Shown: positions 1 through 11,989, counted from the first letter of the stretch. The stretch is DNA of 64,000 nt from Persicaria tinctoria (GCA_037127255.1 JBANSL010000004.1:74794627-74858626); one strand, 5' to 3'. Numbers and translations: made by a program. Notes: a model not told the origin generated them from the sequence alone.

Positions 1-2266
1 TTTTATATCGATTTATGTATACATTACATGCATTTGGGCTAAGATAGTACAGAATCTATGTAGTTTATGTTTATTTGCCAAATTATGGAATCTACACCAG
101 TTTCTGTTTAAATCGCAGAAATCGAGGCGTTTTACAGCAATTCTACAAAAGGTCGGAAAAGCTCGGAAAACCACTACAGAAGTCCAAGGTCAAAGCAGCG
201 GAACAAGTCTATGAGCCAAGGCTACTCGACCTCGAGTAGGCCTACTCGACCTCGACAAGCCATGTCCGAGCAACCTTGTCGACAGAGCCTGATCGAGAGA
301 GCCAGACCACCCAGCTCCGGGACTCTACTCGATCTCGACGAAGCCCTGGTCGAGATCGACGAAGCCCAAAGTCATGCCCGGAGTCGAAGAGGAGAGCTGC
401 CCGAGAAGCCGAGGACTAAGCCGAGGACGACCAGGAGCACTCGCTGCCAGCGACTCGACTCGCTACAGCAGACCGTTCGCTGCCGCGGAAGAGGCAGCTC
501 GCTGAAGCGGAAAGGAGGAACCCAACTCGACCTCGAGGACCCTTGGTCGAGGTCGACAAGATCCTGACGCCAGATCCGGAGCCCATCGAGGAGAGTCACT
601 CGAGAAGACCTAGTCGACAAGCCACCTTACTCGAAGTCGACTAGGGCTTGTCGAGATCGACGAGCACCTGAGCCCCAGTCCGAGCACATCGAGCACACCA
701 ACCCGAGGAAGCCCAGTCGACGAGCCATCCTTGTCGAGGTCGACGAGTCGTGGTCGATCTCGAGTAGAGCCGCGTTCCAGAAGCTTCTCGACTTGGCTTG
801 TCCGACTAGACTTGGCTTTCCTTGGGCGCAAAGGCGGAAGATTCTATCCAAATCCATCGAAGATCTATCCGATTCCATCAAGTTCTATCCAAGGAGACAA
901 GATCTATCAACAACATGAAGACCTACCATAATTAGTTTTATCTTTCCTTTTAAGATTTATTTCCTTAAAACATTCATTTATCTTTTATGCTTTTAGATAT
1001 AGTTTTAGATAAAGATAGATATCTTCTTTCCTAGAATAGCTAGGGAATGAAGGCTATAAATAAAGCCCATGGGGCTCGGTTTTATTCATTCAATTTCAGA
1101 GACAATTAGTTAGTTCCACAGAGAAGTTTAGGAGTTCTAAGGTTTTTAGGGTGTTTGGCTTACAGCGAAAGTTGATTGCCAGGATTGTAAAAAGCTTTGA
1201 ATATAGTTTTAATGCAAGTTTCTTCTTTTACATCAATGTCTGTCACTGCGATGAGGCGTGAGTAGTCCACCCACTTCTGGGGCTGGGGTGAGCCCGACGG
1301 TGGCCATGTGAGGTGATGCGATAAAGGTCAGATCTTTTGTGCGATTCATCTTCTTTCCCTATGAGCATGATTCTTTTGCGAGAGTTGAAGGTGATCCTTG
1401 TTTGTATTATTGAAGCGAAAGTGATCTTAATGCAACTTGGATTAATTATGTGAAAAAGGGTTAGTAACAATTAGGGTTTATGCGAGAGCCTCTATATGCC
1501 TATTTGTTAAAGACGAAAGTTATTTGATGGAAAGCATGATCTTTTATGCCTTTATGTGTTGTTTTGCATGGTTATCGTTGCGGTGTCAAAACCTTGGCCT
1601 TGGGAGTCTTTTTATATATTGAGTTTATTTTCTAAAAAGCTGAGTTTGGGTTTGAGCAATTGCAATTTACGTTCTTTTAAGTTTCTGTTCTTGTCGATAC
1701 AGAGAAGATCTTGTCGATCTCGAGTTGGCTGTACTCGATCTCGAGTAAGCTTCGTCTAGGTCGAGTTGAGTTCTGTTCTGTTGTCGATTTCTGCAATTTC
1801 TGTTTTCTGTGCTTTGTCGATCTCGAGTACCTTCTCGTCGAGATCGAGTACCTTTTGTCTGTCGAGTTGCTTTGTTTTCAATTTTGAGTTACTGTTGTCG
1901 ACTGCCTTTGTCGATCTCGAGGAGCTTTTGTCGAGATCGACCAGTCTTTGCCTTTGCTTTTCGTTTCTGCTTGCTTCTGTTTTGCTTTGTTCTTTACTTT
2001 ACTTTCTGTCTTTAGTTTCTGTCTTTACTTTGGTTTTTAGTACCCTTGCCGGGTTATTTGTTTCTTTCTTTCTGTTTCTGCGATTCTGTCTTTTCTGCTG
2101 CTTCTGTGAGAATTTACAGCTACCTGAGAACTGCTGACGTGCTTCCTCGAGGATTCGATCCTGACTTTCTCTTACTGCATTGGAGGAGTCTTGTATTTAT
2201 TTGCTGAGGCCTAAGTCTGGTTTGATCTATTTTATTATATTTCATACTTGATTTCTCCGTACAACA
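1..2266 (+). repeat. 5' LTR (partial) of the Athila-like element
   Basis: Matches 7472-9738 almost base for base and ends in ...CCGTACAACA directly before the PBS. It contains about 16 copies of the word TCGANNTCGA at 227-770 and 1700-1955. A TATA-like motif (TATAAATAAA) lies near 1055, followed by ATGGGGCTCGG, which suggests a promoter and U3/R boundary there. Open frames inside (for example 211-567 and 1766-2137) are by-products of the repeat words and are not considered genes. Confidence 0.9.
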
Positions 2267-2269
2267 AAT

Positions 2270-2283
2270 TGGCGCCGTTGCCG
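2270..2283 (+). promoter_or_regulatory. Primer binding site, tRNA-Asp type
   Basis: TGGCGCCGTTGCCG, three bases after the 5' LTR, is complementary to the 3' end of plant tRNA-Asp(GTC) for 14 bases. The last four bases of the usual 18-base PBS are changed here, unlike the perfect copy at 14770-14787. Confidence 0.85.
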
Positions 2284-2349
2284 TTGAAGCAATCAATCGC
2301 GCCTTAGGTAGTCAGTTCTCACTGTTTCTTTGAGTTAGTTTGCAGGTGT

Positions 2350-5300
2350 ATGCGTCGTTCTGGTCAAACACCTGAGTTTGACGCCTTAGACGAACCGGAG
2401 CGCCTTTTTCACATCAGAGCTAAACTACAAAGAGCCATGGCAGCTGCGGAGACACAGGAACAGCTGATCGCTAGGCTTACCAGGGAATTAGCCGCTAAGG
2501 ATGCTGCTATCGCCGCTGAGAGAGCAGCAAGGGAACAAGCACCTGAACGCGCGAGGCAAGCGGAAACTGAGCTTGCCCAATATCCAACCACTGCTGAGGA
2601 TTATATGCATCCGACTCTCATCGTGCCTGAATCGGCGATTCTTATCCCTGAAAACTCTTTTGAAATTCGCACTCAGTTTCTTATAGAGCTTAAAAATAAT
2701 GCCTTTTATGGTAGATTTAATGAGTGTCCTCTTGAACATATTACTAATTTTCATGATATGTGTCGTACTCTTGCAGAAGGTACAACTCTGGAATATGTCA
2801 AGATGAAATCTTTTCGCTGGTCTCTCGCTGGGCCTGCACTGAAATGGCCGGAAGGGCTGAAAGCAAAATCACTTACAACCTGGGCTCAAGTAGAGCAAGA
2901 GTTTCTGAACAAATTCTTCCCACCTGCCAAAACAGCACATCTCCGCCAGAAAATCACCGCCTTCAAACAGCAGAAAGGGGAACCACTGGCAAAGGCATGG
3001 GAGCGCTACAAGGAACTTCTGCGATCTTGCCCTACTCATGGACAGCCACCCTACATCATCCAGGAGATCTTCTTCAACTCTCTGGATCAAGTCACTAAGG
3101 ACAGAATCAACAATTATACTCGCTACGAGTATCTGACGATGCCGCCAAGTGACGCATGGGGTGTGCTAGAGAAGCTCACCAACTACGACAACAAGTATGG
3201 GTCTACTGTAACCTATGAAGAGAACCCATACGCCAGACCAGCACCATCCATGCCCCTATATGAGCCATCTAAAGAGATTGATCCTGATGTTAGGGAGCAA
3301 TACTACAGAGAACAGAATAAGAAGCTCCTCAAGCAAGTCAAATATCTCTCTGTCAACCAGCCTTGCATAGAATGCGGATCGCAAAGGCATACCACTCCTG
3401 AGTGCCCACACACAGAGCAAGTCAGGCTGGCAGAGCATCATGAGGATGTAGCTTACGCAGGGGGTCCCAGTCGCTACATGGGGGACCAAAGGTTTTAGCA
3501 ACCACAGTGGAACCATGGTGTCCCTAGGAATCCCCCGCCCTACAAAGCTCCAGGACATCCAGAAAGGGACCAAAAGAAGGATGATATACAGACAGTCCTG
3601 GAGGAGATACGGAGAAACCACTCAGAAACTAGGCAATCCTTCAACTCCGTCTATACTCAGATGCAAGGTGTCAATTCTAGGCTTGGGGAAATTGATATCT
3701 GGAGGAAATCAGTTGATACACAGATTGGTCAGCTGGCAGCCGGAATCCCCAGACAGTCAGGGACACTTCCAGGATCTTCAGAACCAAATCCTAAGGGAAA
3801 GAATGGACACGTCGCTGCTGTAAAACTCAGAAGCGGTCATCAACTGCAAGAGCCAGAGGTCGGGAACCAGCAGAACGACGAGGAACAGCAAGTCGATCTC
3901 GACAAAGCCGTGGTCGATCTCGACAAAGGACTAGTCGACCTCGACAAAGGACTCGTCGACCTCGACAAAGGACTCGTCGACCTCGAGGAGAGCCTGCCAA
4001 AATCTTCGTCTGCACCACACAGCCACTCGACTGGGCCCAATCTGGTCGATGTCGACAAAGGCCTTGTCGATGTCGAGGAGCCCCTGGTCGACGTAGAGAA
4101 ATCTGCAGCAACTCCGACGTTTGTTCTGGCTCCGATGCAGAAAAAGAAGCTGCCTTTCCCCACAAAATCTCTAAAGGACCCGGCGGAGAAAAAGTTTCAG
4201 CGCTTCATCAAGATGCTTCAGAAGCTCAACGTCACCATCCCCTTCACAGAAGCTCTCAATGAAATGTCATCCTATGTCAAGTTCCTGAAGGAGATCCTGA
4301 GCAAAAAGCGATCGATGGCAGAAATCACAGAGGAGTACAGCCATCTGGACATATTGGAGAAGAGGCCGGATCCAGGTAAGTTTGCTATAACTATTGGATT
4401 TGGTCCATACAAAATTAATGCCCTATGTGATCTTGGAGCTAGTGTTAGTATTATGCCTTTAACGATTTGGTCCAAGATTAAGATAGGTGCCTTGAAGCCT
4501 GTGGATGCTAGACTATACATGGCCAACAACACGGTGGTCATTCCAACAGGCACGGTGGAAAATGTCCCAGTACAAGTAGGTAAATTCTTCGTTCCTGCTG
4601 ATTTCTTAATAGTTGATATGCAAGAAGATCCTGCTTGTCCAATTATTTTAGGAAGACCATTCTTGGAGACGGTGGATGCCAACATAAGCGTAAGGAAAGG
4701 AGTGCTCACCTTCAACATCAGCGATGAGGTCATTGAGTATTCCTTTAACAAAACTGAAAGGCATACTGGTCCAATGGAAGAGGTCAAATCTATCTCAGCT
4801 GGCTACATCACCTGCGGGGAACCCAAAGTCAGAAATATGACCCCTGAAGAGATAGAAAAGAGGGATATAGAGGCCCAGGTGGAGGAGATCATGGCAATCC
4901 TTAAGGAGAACACAGAGAATCCAATCGACACAGACCAAAGTAAGTCGTTATGGATTGATTATTTTTCGGATGCCTTGACAGGGACTAAGTGTGGGGTCAA
5001 GATCGACCAGGGCTCCTCGACATCGAGTAGAACCCTAGTCGATCTCGACCAGACCAAGGCGACTCCACCAGCACCGGCTTCGTCGAGCAGCAAACCAGAG
5101 GAGCCGCCCTACTCGATCTCGAGTAGGCTCGTCGAGATCGACCACCAAAACCCTAAGTCGACTCGGCTTTCCTCGACGTTGGCGACTCCAGGACCAGAAC
5201 CAGCCTCGTCGATCTCGACTAGTCTTGTCGAGATCGACCACCACCCGGCGCCACCAGACCCGCCTTCCTTGACGAGCAAGCCACCAGGAGGAGAAGGCTA

Positions 5301-5538
5301 CTCGATCTCGAGTAGCCTTGTCGAGATCGACAAGACCACGTCTTCCTCGACAACCCCTTCCTCGACGCTGCAGACACCAGGACCAGAGCCCTTGTCGAGA
5401 TCGACCAGACCCTGTCTTCGTCGACTTCTGAATCTTCGAGCAGACCACCATCAGGACCAGCAGACTTGTCGAGATCGACTAACCCTAGTCGAGATCGACC
5501 AAACACCGTTGTCCCCGATTCCGTTTCTGCAAAGGTGA
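2350..5538 (+). CDS. Gag-protease polyprotein of Athila-like element, with one in-frame UAG
   Basis: One reading frame of about 1,060 codons interrupted only by a TAG at 3496-3498. The first part (382 aa) has a short coiled-coil-like N-terminus, a retrotransposon gag core (about residues 110-250) and a CCHC zinc knuckle (CIECGSQRHTTPEC). After the TAG the frame continues through a basic linker and then repeats of VDLDKG. A retropepsin domain follows, with active site ALCDLGASVSIMPL near 4420-4455 and the flap-distal PIILGRPFLE near 4640. The tail (from about 4990) is low-complexity SSRLVEIDH repeats where RT would normally begin. The stop is followed by CAA CCA, matching the readthrough context UAG-CARYYA. 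It could equally be a simple nonsense mutation. Start chosen at the first ATG after the LTR and PBS; it aligns with the MRRT... start of the related gag at 14700. Confidence 0.85.
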
Positions 5539-5546
5539 GTCAAGGT

Positions 5547-5837
5547 ATGGATCTTTCTTCTCCTATTTCCATTAAAGATTTATCTATACATGGGAGAGGT
5601 CTGCCTTGGTATGTGCGATTGTGCAGGATATCCAATGATGAGCCTAAGGAGTATGAAGTTGGAGATAAGCTCTATGTCTCTAAATCAAAGGATCATTGGT
5701 TTCCTAACAAATTCAACAAGAAGCGGATGAGACCTTTCGTGGTGAACAAGATCCATTCTGGAGGATTACAGCTGATGGACAAGAATGGAGTCCTATTTGA
5801 AGCCCAAGCTACATGGGCCCTGCAGATGCCACCTTGA
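5547..5837 (+). pseudogene. Remnant of integrase C-terminal tail
   Basis: A 96-residue stretch in a different frame from gag-pro. The segment EYEVGDKLYVSKSKDHWF, followed by a basic run and MRPFVVNKIHSGGLQLMD, resembles the GPY/F-type module that ends integrase in Ty3/gypsy elements (VGDKV...GPFVV...GAVEL). The zinc-binding and DDE parts are absent, so RT, RNase H and the integrase core were deleted upstream and the VEID repeat tract now sits at the junction. Whether it is still translated is unclear; it overlaps the end of gag-pro. Confidence 0.55.
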
Positions 5838-7432
5838 GCATTAATGGAAAGTCGGCCTAGCGACTATAAAATCTAGAGCATATACATAGACTTTTTAGGA
5901 CATTTGAGACTTTGTTTTTGTTTTTGGATTTGAACATTTCTTTGGTTTTTGCTGTTTCTGTTATGGGTATATGTCTTCTACTTTTCAGGTCAATGGATGG
6001 AACCAAATTACATTAACACTCGGCCTATGAGAGGCTCCAGTCAAAATCTTAAGGCTCAGCACACATATCTTGTGAGTTTCTTTCTTTACCCTTTACATTG
6101 TTTTATATACAGTGAGGACACTGTAATGTTTAAGTATGGGGTGGGGGAAGGGCTTACTTTATGCATAATTGCCATATCTGACATTACTTTGTGCATTATT
6201 TCTTAGAATTGCTACATGGCTATTTTGGAATGCATTATTGATTTATGTGAATTTCCAAAAATTTGAGAAAAATGACCCCCATTGAAATTTTTGAATAATG
6301 TCATGAAAGCTTATATTGAACTCGACGATGCAAAATTGGATTCATTAGAGATATAGCATGAAATTGCCTAGTAAAGAAAAGTCACAATGAAATGCATATT
6401 TTCTTGAAAACCATGAAAGGAGGTCAAATTTGAAGTTGCTTTTGACATGTTGCATGATAAAATGATTGAGGACTTTATATTTCCATATAATGCTCATTGT
6501 TTAAAATCCTAGCCATACCTATGCTTATGCATCACAAAAGCCATCATATGCCTTATTTCAAATATCGCTCCACATGATCTAAATATTTGCCGTTCTTTAC
6601 CTTATCCGGGGATTATGTTGAGAATAACCATTCCGGAATGGCTCACTGGAAAGGACTTGTGGATAATAGTCATAGGTCCCCGGTTCGAACCCCGGAATGG
6701 CCGCTCTTTATTTACCAATTCAAGGATTATGTTGAGAATGGTGTTACATTATGGAGATTGTTATATGGTTGTTTGTGTTGTTATTATCATTATTGGAGTT
6801 TGGAAGAAAATTGTTTGAATATATGGAAAATTTAATGAGTGAAAGAAAATCCAATCACCTCAGGAGATAAAGGTAGATTGACCCTGCTCTCTGAGATAAT
6901 AGTTTGGAAAGATGGGACACATTGTGAGGAGTCCAAAGCACTAAGTATCTGGGGCCATTCATGACACCCATGTTTGCGACTCGCGAGAAGGCAGTGCTGA
7001 GGTTAGAGAGGTAAAAGCATTATTATTGAGAAAAGCAATATGAAAGGTGATGAATTATATGGAGAAAGAATGTGGAATGAAACTCAAAATTCGGAAATGA
7101 TCCAATTCCCCGGATCAAACAACACCACATTGCCAAAAATTGCCCACCTTTTAGCCTTTTACCAATCTACTCCTTCATGAGCTTAAATTAAAGTCTTCTT
7201 GATTATCAATGCTTTGTCACTTATATTGTTTTTGCATAACCCTCCTTTTGTGAGTAGATGTTGCTTTTACATATTTGCACATGCATGAATCTGTGACACT
7301 AGTACCTTTTCGAGGATGGTAATTGATTGCAGGGTTATATGAGAATGAATCTAAGATGTTGAGAGTTTTGAATTCTTCCCCTGAATGACAAATAAAAGTA
7401 TTGCTTGAGGACAAGCAAGCTTAAGTATGGGG
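5838..7432 (+). other. Non-coding 3' internal region of the Athila-like element
   Basis: No conserved protein is visible. A PPT-like tract (AAGTATGGGGTGGGGG, about 6132-6147) precedes a second one just before the 3' LTR (AAGTATGGGGTG, 7423-7434). Paired tracts of this kind occur in Athila/Tat elements, where an env-like region may lie between them. The env-like frame is not recognisable here. A SINE-like insertion lies at 6626-6723. Confidence 0.6.
6626..6723 (+). mobile_element. Short tRNA-derived retroposon (SINE-like) with 16-bp TSD
   Basis: 98 bp bounded by perfect 16-bp direct repeats GGATTATGTTGAGAAT (6610-6625 and 6724-6739). It contains a Pol III A-box-like TGGCTCACTGG (6639-6649) and a canonical B box GGTTCGAACCC (6682-6692). 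A tRNA-like T arm has one C-C mismatch. The palindrome CCATTCCGGAATGG occupies its 5' end. There is no poly(A); it ends in a T-rich stretch. The long TSD implies LINE-type retroposition into the gypsy element. Confidence 0.75.
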
Positions 7433-9738
7433 TGTTTGTTGTGAGCTGAATCTGCCATGTTTTACAGTAACTTTTATATCGATTTCTGTATACATTACAT
7501 GCATTTGGGCTAAGATAGTACAGAATCTATGTAGTTTATGTTTATTTGCCAAATTATGGAATCTACACCAGTTTTTGTTTAAATCGCAGAAATTGAGGCG
7601 TTTTACAGCAATTCTACAGAAGGTCGGAAAAAGCTCGGAAAACCACTACAGAAGTCCAAGGTCAAAGCAGCGGAACAAGTCTACGAGCCAAGGCTACTCG
7701 ACCTCGAGTAGGCCTACTCGACCTCGACAAGCCATGTCCGAGCAACCTTGTCGACAGAGCCTGATCGAGAGAGCCAGACCACCCAGCTCCGGGACTCTAC
7801 TCGATCTCGACGAAGCCCTGGTCGAGATCGACGAAGCCCAAAGTCATGCCCGGAGTCGAAGAGGAGAGCTGCCCGAGAAGCCGAGGACTAAGCCGAGGAC
7901 GACCAGGAGCACTCGCTGCCAGCGACTCGACTCGCTACAGCAGACCGTTCGCTGCCGCGGAAGAGGCAGCTCGCTGAAGCGGAAAGGAGGAACCCAACTC
8001 GACCTCGAGGACCCTTGGTCGAGGTCGACAAGATCCTGACGCCAGATCCGGAGCCCATCGAGGAGAGTCACTCGAGAAGACCTAGTCGACAAGCCACCTT
8101 ACTCGAAGTCGACTAGGGCTTGTCGAGATCGACGAGCACCTGAGCCCCAGCCCGAGCACATCGAGCACACCAACCCGAGGAAGCCCAGTCGACGAGCCAT
8201 CCTTGTCGAGGTCGACGAGTCGTGGTCGATCTCGAGTAGAGCCGCGTTCCAGAAGCTTCTCGACTTGGCTTGTCCGACTAGACTTGGCTTTCCTTGGGCG
8301 CAAAGGCGGAAGATTCCATCCAAATCCATCGAAGATCTATCCGATTCCATCAAGTTCTATCCAAGGAGACAAGATATATCAACAACATGAAGACCTACCA
8401 TAATTAGTTTTATCTTTCCTTTTAAGATTTATTTCCTTAAAACATTCATTTATCTTTTATGCTTTTAGATATAGTTTTAGATAAAGATAGATATCTTCTT
8501 TCCTAGAATAGCTAGGGAATGAAGGTTATAAATAAAGCCCATGGGGCTCGGTTTTATTCATTCAATTTCAGAGACAATTAGTTAGTTCCACAGAGAAGTT
8601 TAGGAGTTCTAAGGTTTTTAGGGTTTTTGGCTTACAGCGAAAGTTGAATGCCAGGATTGTAAAAAGCTTTGAATATATTTTTAATGCAAGTTTCTTCTTT
8701 TACATCAATGTCTGTCATTGCGATGAGGCGTGAGTAGTCCACCCACTTCTGGGGCTGGGGTGAGCCCGACGGTGGCCATGTGAGGTGATGCGATAAAGGT
8801 CAGATCTTTTGTGCGATTCATCTTCTTTCCCTATGAGCATGATTCTTTTGCAAGAGTTGAAGGTGATCCTTGTTTGTATTATTGAAGCGAAAGTGATCTT
8901 AATGCAACTTGGATTAATTATGTGAAAAAGGGTTAGTAACAATTAAGGTTTATGCGAGAGCCTCTATATGCCTATTTGTTAAAGACGAAAGTTATTTGAT
9001 GGAAAGCATGATCTTTTATGCCTTTATGTGTTGTTTTGCATGCTTATCGTTGCGGTGTCAAAACCCTGGCCTTGGGAGTCTTTTTATATATTGAGTTTAT
9101 TTTCTAAAAAGCTGAGTTTGGGTTTGAGCAATTGCAATTTACGTTCTTTTAAGTTTCTGTTCTTGTCGATACAGAGAAGATCTTGTCGATCTCGAGTTGG
9201 CTGTACTCGATCTCGAGTAAGCTTCGTCTAGGTCGAGTTGAGTTCTGTTCTGTTGTCGATTTCTGCAATTTCTGTTTTCTGTGCTTTGTCGATCTCGAGT
9301 ACCTTCTCGTCGAGATCGAGTACCTTTTGTCTGTCGAGTTGCTTTGTTTTCAATTTTGAGTTACTGTTGTCGACTGCCTTTGTCGATCTCGAGGAGCTTT
9401 TGTCGAGATCGACCAGTCTTTGCCTTTGCTTTTCGTTTCTGCTTGCTTCTGTTTTGCTTTGTTCTTTACTTTACTTTCTGTCTTTAGTTTCTGTCTTTAC
9501 TTTGGTTTTTAGTACCCTTGCCGGGTTATTTGTTTCTTTCTTTCTGTTTCTGCGATTCTGTCTTTTCTGCTGCTTCTGTGAGAATTTACAGCTACCTGAG
9601 AACTGCTGACGTGCTTCCTCGAGGATTCGATCCTGACTTTCTCTTACTGCATTGGAAGAGTCTTGTATTTATTTGCTGAGGCCTAAGTCTGGTTTGATCT
9701 ATTTTATTATATTTCATACTTGATTTCTCCGTACAACA
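7433..9738 (+). repeat. 3' LTR of the Athila-like element
   Basis: Full-length LTR of about 2.3 kb, starting TGTTTGTTGTGAG after the polypurine tract and ending GTACAACA. Long for a copia LTR and typical for Athila. It contains the same TCGANNTCGA words as the 5' copy. The exact start could be 7433 or 7437. Confidence 0.9.
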
Positions 9739-11980
9739 AAAGGTAAACTAGTTAACCACTACTGATTTTTCAAACTAAAAGAATAAATTCTAAGCAATTA
9801 ATAAAGTTAACGGTTAATACATGAAAACTCATCGATCACAAAATAATACAGGTGTAAATATGAGTGATGACCTTATTTTGGATGCAAGATATAAAAGACT
9901 CTGATCCTTCAAGATGTCTAAGCAGATTGCACCACTCTGGTTGCTAATATTAGGGTGCCTTGAATATGCAACATACAACAAAAGACTCAGGTGTTTGAAA
10001 TTTACCAATAATAGGAAAAATTAAATTACAGTCCAAGCACATCCCGAATATTGTAGTTTTATCTTAACATAAACCACCAAATCTTCAACTGATGAATCAG
10101 AGAAAGGATGCATGAATAAACAATGAATTCCGCCTTAGAGACGCAGAAAAATCAGAATTGAAGAGATGGTATTTCAACAATTAAATAGAGTACGTAAGTC
10201 CAATTTTACTAATGAATGAAGGTAAAAAAAATAATTTAGATATCGAATATCTAAATTCTCTAGAAAACTTATAAGATTGTATTCAAACACAAACTCAAAA
10301 CTAGATTCAAAGTACTTACAATGCATCAATATACACTTTCCCTTCAAGACTATCAAATAGGCAATCAGCTCCACCCCATGTATGTTGTTGAGGAACATGA
10401 ACCAATTTTCTTTACAAGGAATGAAAAGTTCTCTATAAGGCCTTCATGACCCGGTTTTTTTTTTATTGCTATATTTGATTATCTCTCACCCATCCACCAT
10501 AATAAAATGATTAAACTCTATTTATAAAGTTACTTATCAAGCCATCATTTTTATATAAATCACGAACTTCTGGCCACTTCCGTCAATAAAGAAACATTTT
10601 TATTTGATTGTGAACAAACAACATCTCATTTCTAGTTGTGAAAGTAAGTACTCTCGACGTTCTACCAAGGTAAGTATCAGCAGGGATACCCTCTACACAA
10701 CAGAAACACAGAAGAACCTAACATCAACACATAAATATAGACAATTATACCCCAAGGTCATTTCCTTTTAAATACAACACAAATACAGATTCTAGCATGA
10801 AATTTAGAAAGAATTCGACATAGGACATACCTCATACCTGAATAACAAAACTCAAAACTTGGAGACAATGGGGAAGAAAATCGAATCGAGCATCAGTGAG
10901 CGGCTCTCCTTTCCACCATCTCTGCACACATCCAAAAAAGCAATTAAAAAAGAGAAATAAAATCCTAACACGACCAAATCAGTTAAAACCCAAAAATCTA
11001 AACTCACAACAACGAAATTAATTTGGTTAACTCATTCCGATAAATACAAGTCAATTTCAAGTTCTTATGGCAACTAGAAACATTTAGAGCAATTTCCTTA
11101 AAAAAGCATGCAGTATAAGCTTCAAAATACAAGTCAAATTAGCTCAATCATAAAATTCCTATCCAAAAACCACCAGACATGGAAAATTACTAATGTATCT
11201 CGAATTTTAGTAGTAATGAGATTTTAGCATCTAAGAAAAAAGCTAAGTTAGTTAAAACTAGCAGCGGTGGCAAGATAGCAAGATTTCCCAAAGAGAGAAA
11301 CTTCAGCTCATAACAAAACTCATTCCCAAACTTCCTCGAATTGACAGTGCACGAATTTAGGTGAAAAGGGGGGGGGGGGCAAAATTCATAAAGAAAAGGG
11401 AAATCAAATGTGACCATTTGAAGATAGATAAAGAAATAAAACCCTAGATCCAGCGGAAAATGAAGTAAAGATTGAACAAGCGTGTTTTATTGTTGGAGTC
11501 AGAGTAGATGAGTAAGGCCAGGAAAAGGGGGGAGGAGGGATGTACCGGTAGAAGAGCCGAGCTTTGGATCTGGGAACCACGAGAAGAAAAATCGTTGGAG
11601 CGCTCCTAGCTCCCGGACATGGCAGAGGTGAGATCTGGAGAGAGGGGAGACTTTCGAGTGGTATTGAGATGGGGGAGAAGGACCTAGGCAGCTCTTCGGC
11701 GTCCGAGCTTTGGATCTGGGCACCATAGTGAGGGAATTCTTCGCAATGCTCCTGGCTCCCAGCAACGACAGACAAGGCGAGACGGGGTGAAGGACTTGGG
11801 TGGGGAAGGAAGAGAGGTAGCCATGGAAGCTTGAAGGGGAGAGAATTGAAGGGGTTTGACGGAGCCACTGAGGTTTTCAAAAGAGAGGAGAGCAGAGGGC
11901 GAGAAGAACGTGAAGAGGTTGAGGGGTCTGAAAAATGAGGGGCGGCGCTGGGTTGAAGAGAAAACCCTTTTTATAGGGGT
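9739..11980 (-). other. Unassigned stretch, possibly gene-derived CACTA cargo
   Basis: No recognisable protein. AT-rich to about 11,400, then GC-richer. On the minus strand, 11404-11940 looks like a gene 5' end: a pyrimidine-rich leader followed by an ATG frame of 158 codons rich in P, S and L. Two internal near-copies of a phrase (GAGCTTTGGATCTGGG, about 11561 and 11708) show a local duplication of about 147 bp. Since a CACTA end follows directly, this may be captured host sequence, but no family can be named. Confidence 0.3.
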
Positions 11981-11989
11981 TCAATTAGG

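Larger units (their letters stand above)
1..9738 (+). mobile_element. Athila-like Ty3/gypsy LTR element lacking RT (TR-GAG type)
   Basis: Two near-identical long LTRs flank an internal region with a tRNA-Asp PBS, a gag-protease frame, a short integrase-tail remnant and a long non-coding 3' part ending in a purine-rich tract. No reverse transcriptase or RNase H motif and no integrase catalytic core is visible, so it cannot copy itself alone. The layout fits the published class of terminal-repeat retrotransposons with a gag domain. The 5' LTR starts about 40 bases before the window. The target duplication cannot be tested, but the 3' flank begins AAAGG. By eye the LTRs differ at about 19 bases plus one indel over 2.27 kb (about 0.8%), so the insertion is recent. 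Assignment to the Athila lineage rests on the PBS, protease motifs and length. Confidence 0.85.

Noticed and set aside
211..931. Overlapping open frames on both strands of the LTR (66-118 codons), repeated at 7575-8403
   Set aside because: They arise from the TCGA-word repeats and GC-rich DNA, show no family likeness, and lie in an LTR.
1766..2137. Serine/phenylalanine/leucine-rich 123-codon frame that looks like a membrane protein
   Set aside because: Pyrimidine-rich LTR sequence; the same frame is in the 3' LTR; no start context or domain.
9757..9770. CACTACTGATTTTT as the left end of the CACTA whose right end is at 12255
   Set aside because: Does not match the right terminus (CACTATAAATAAA), and the flanks give no 3-bp duplication.
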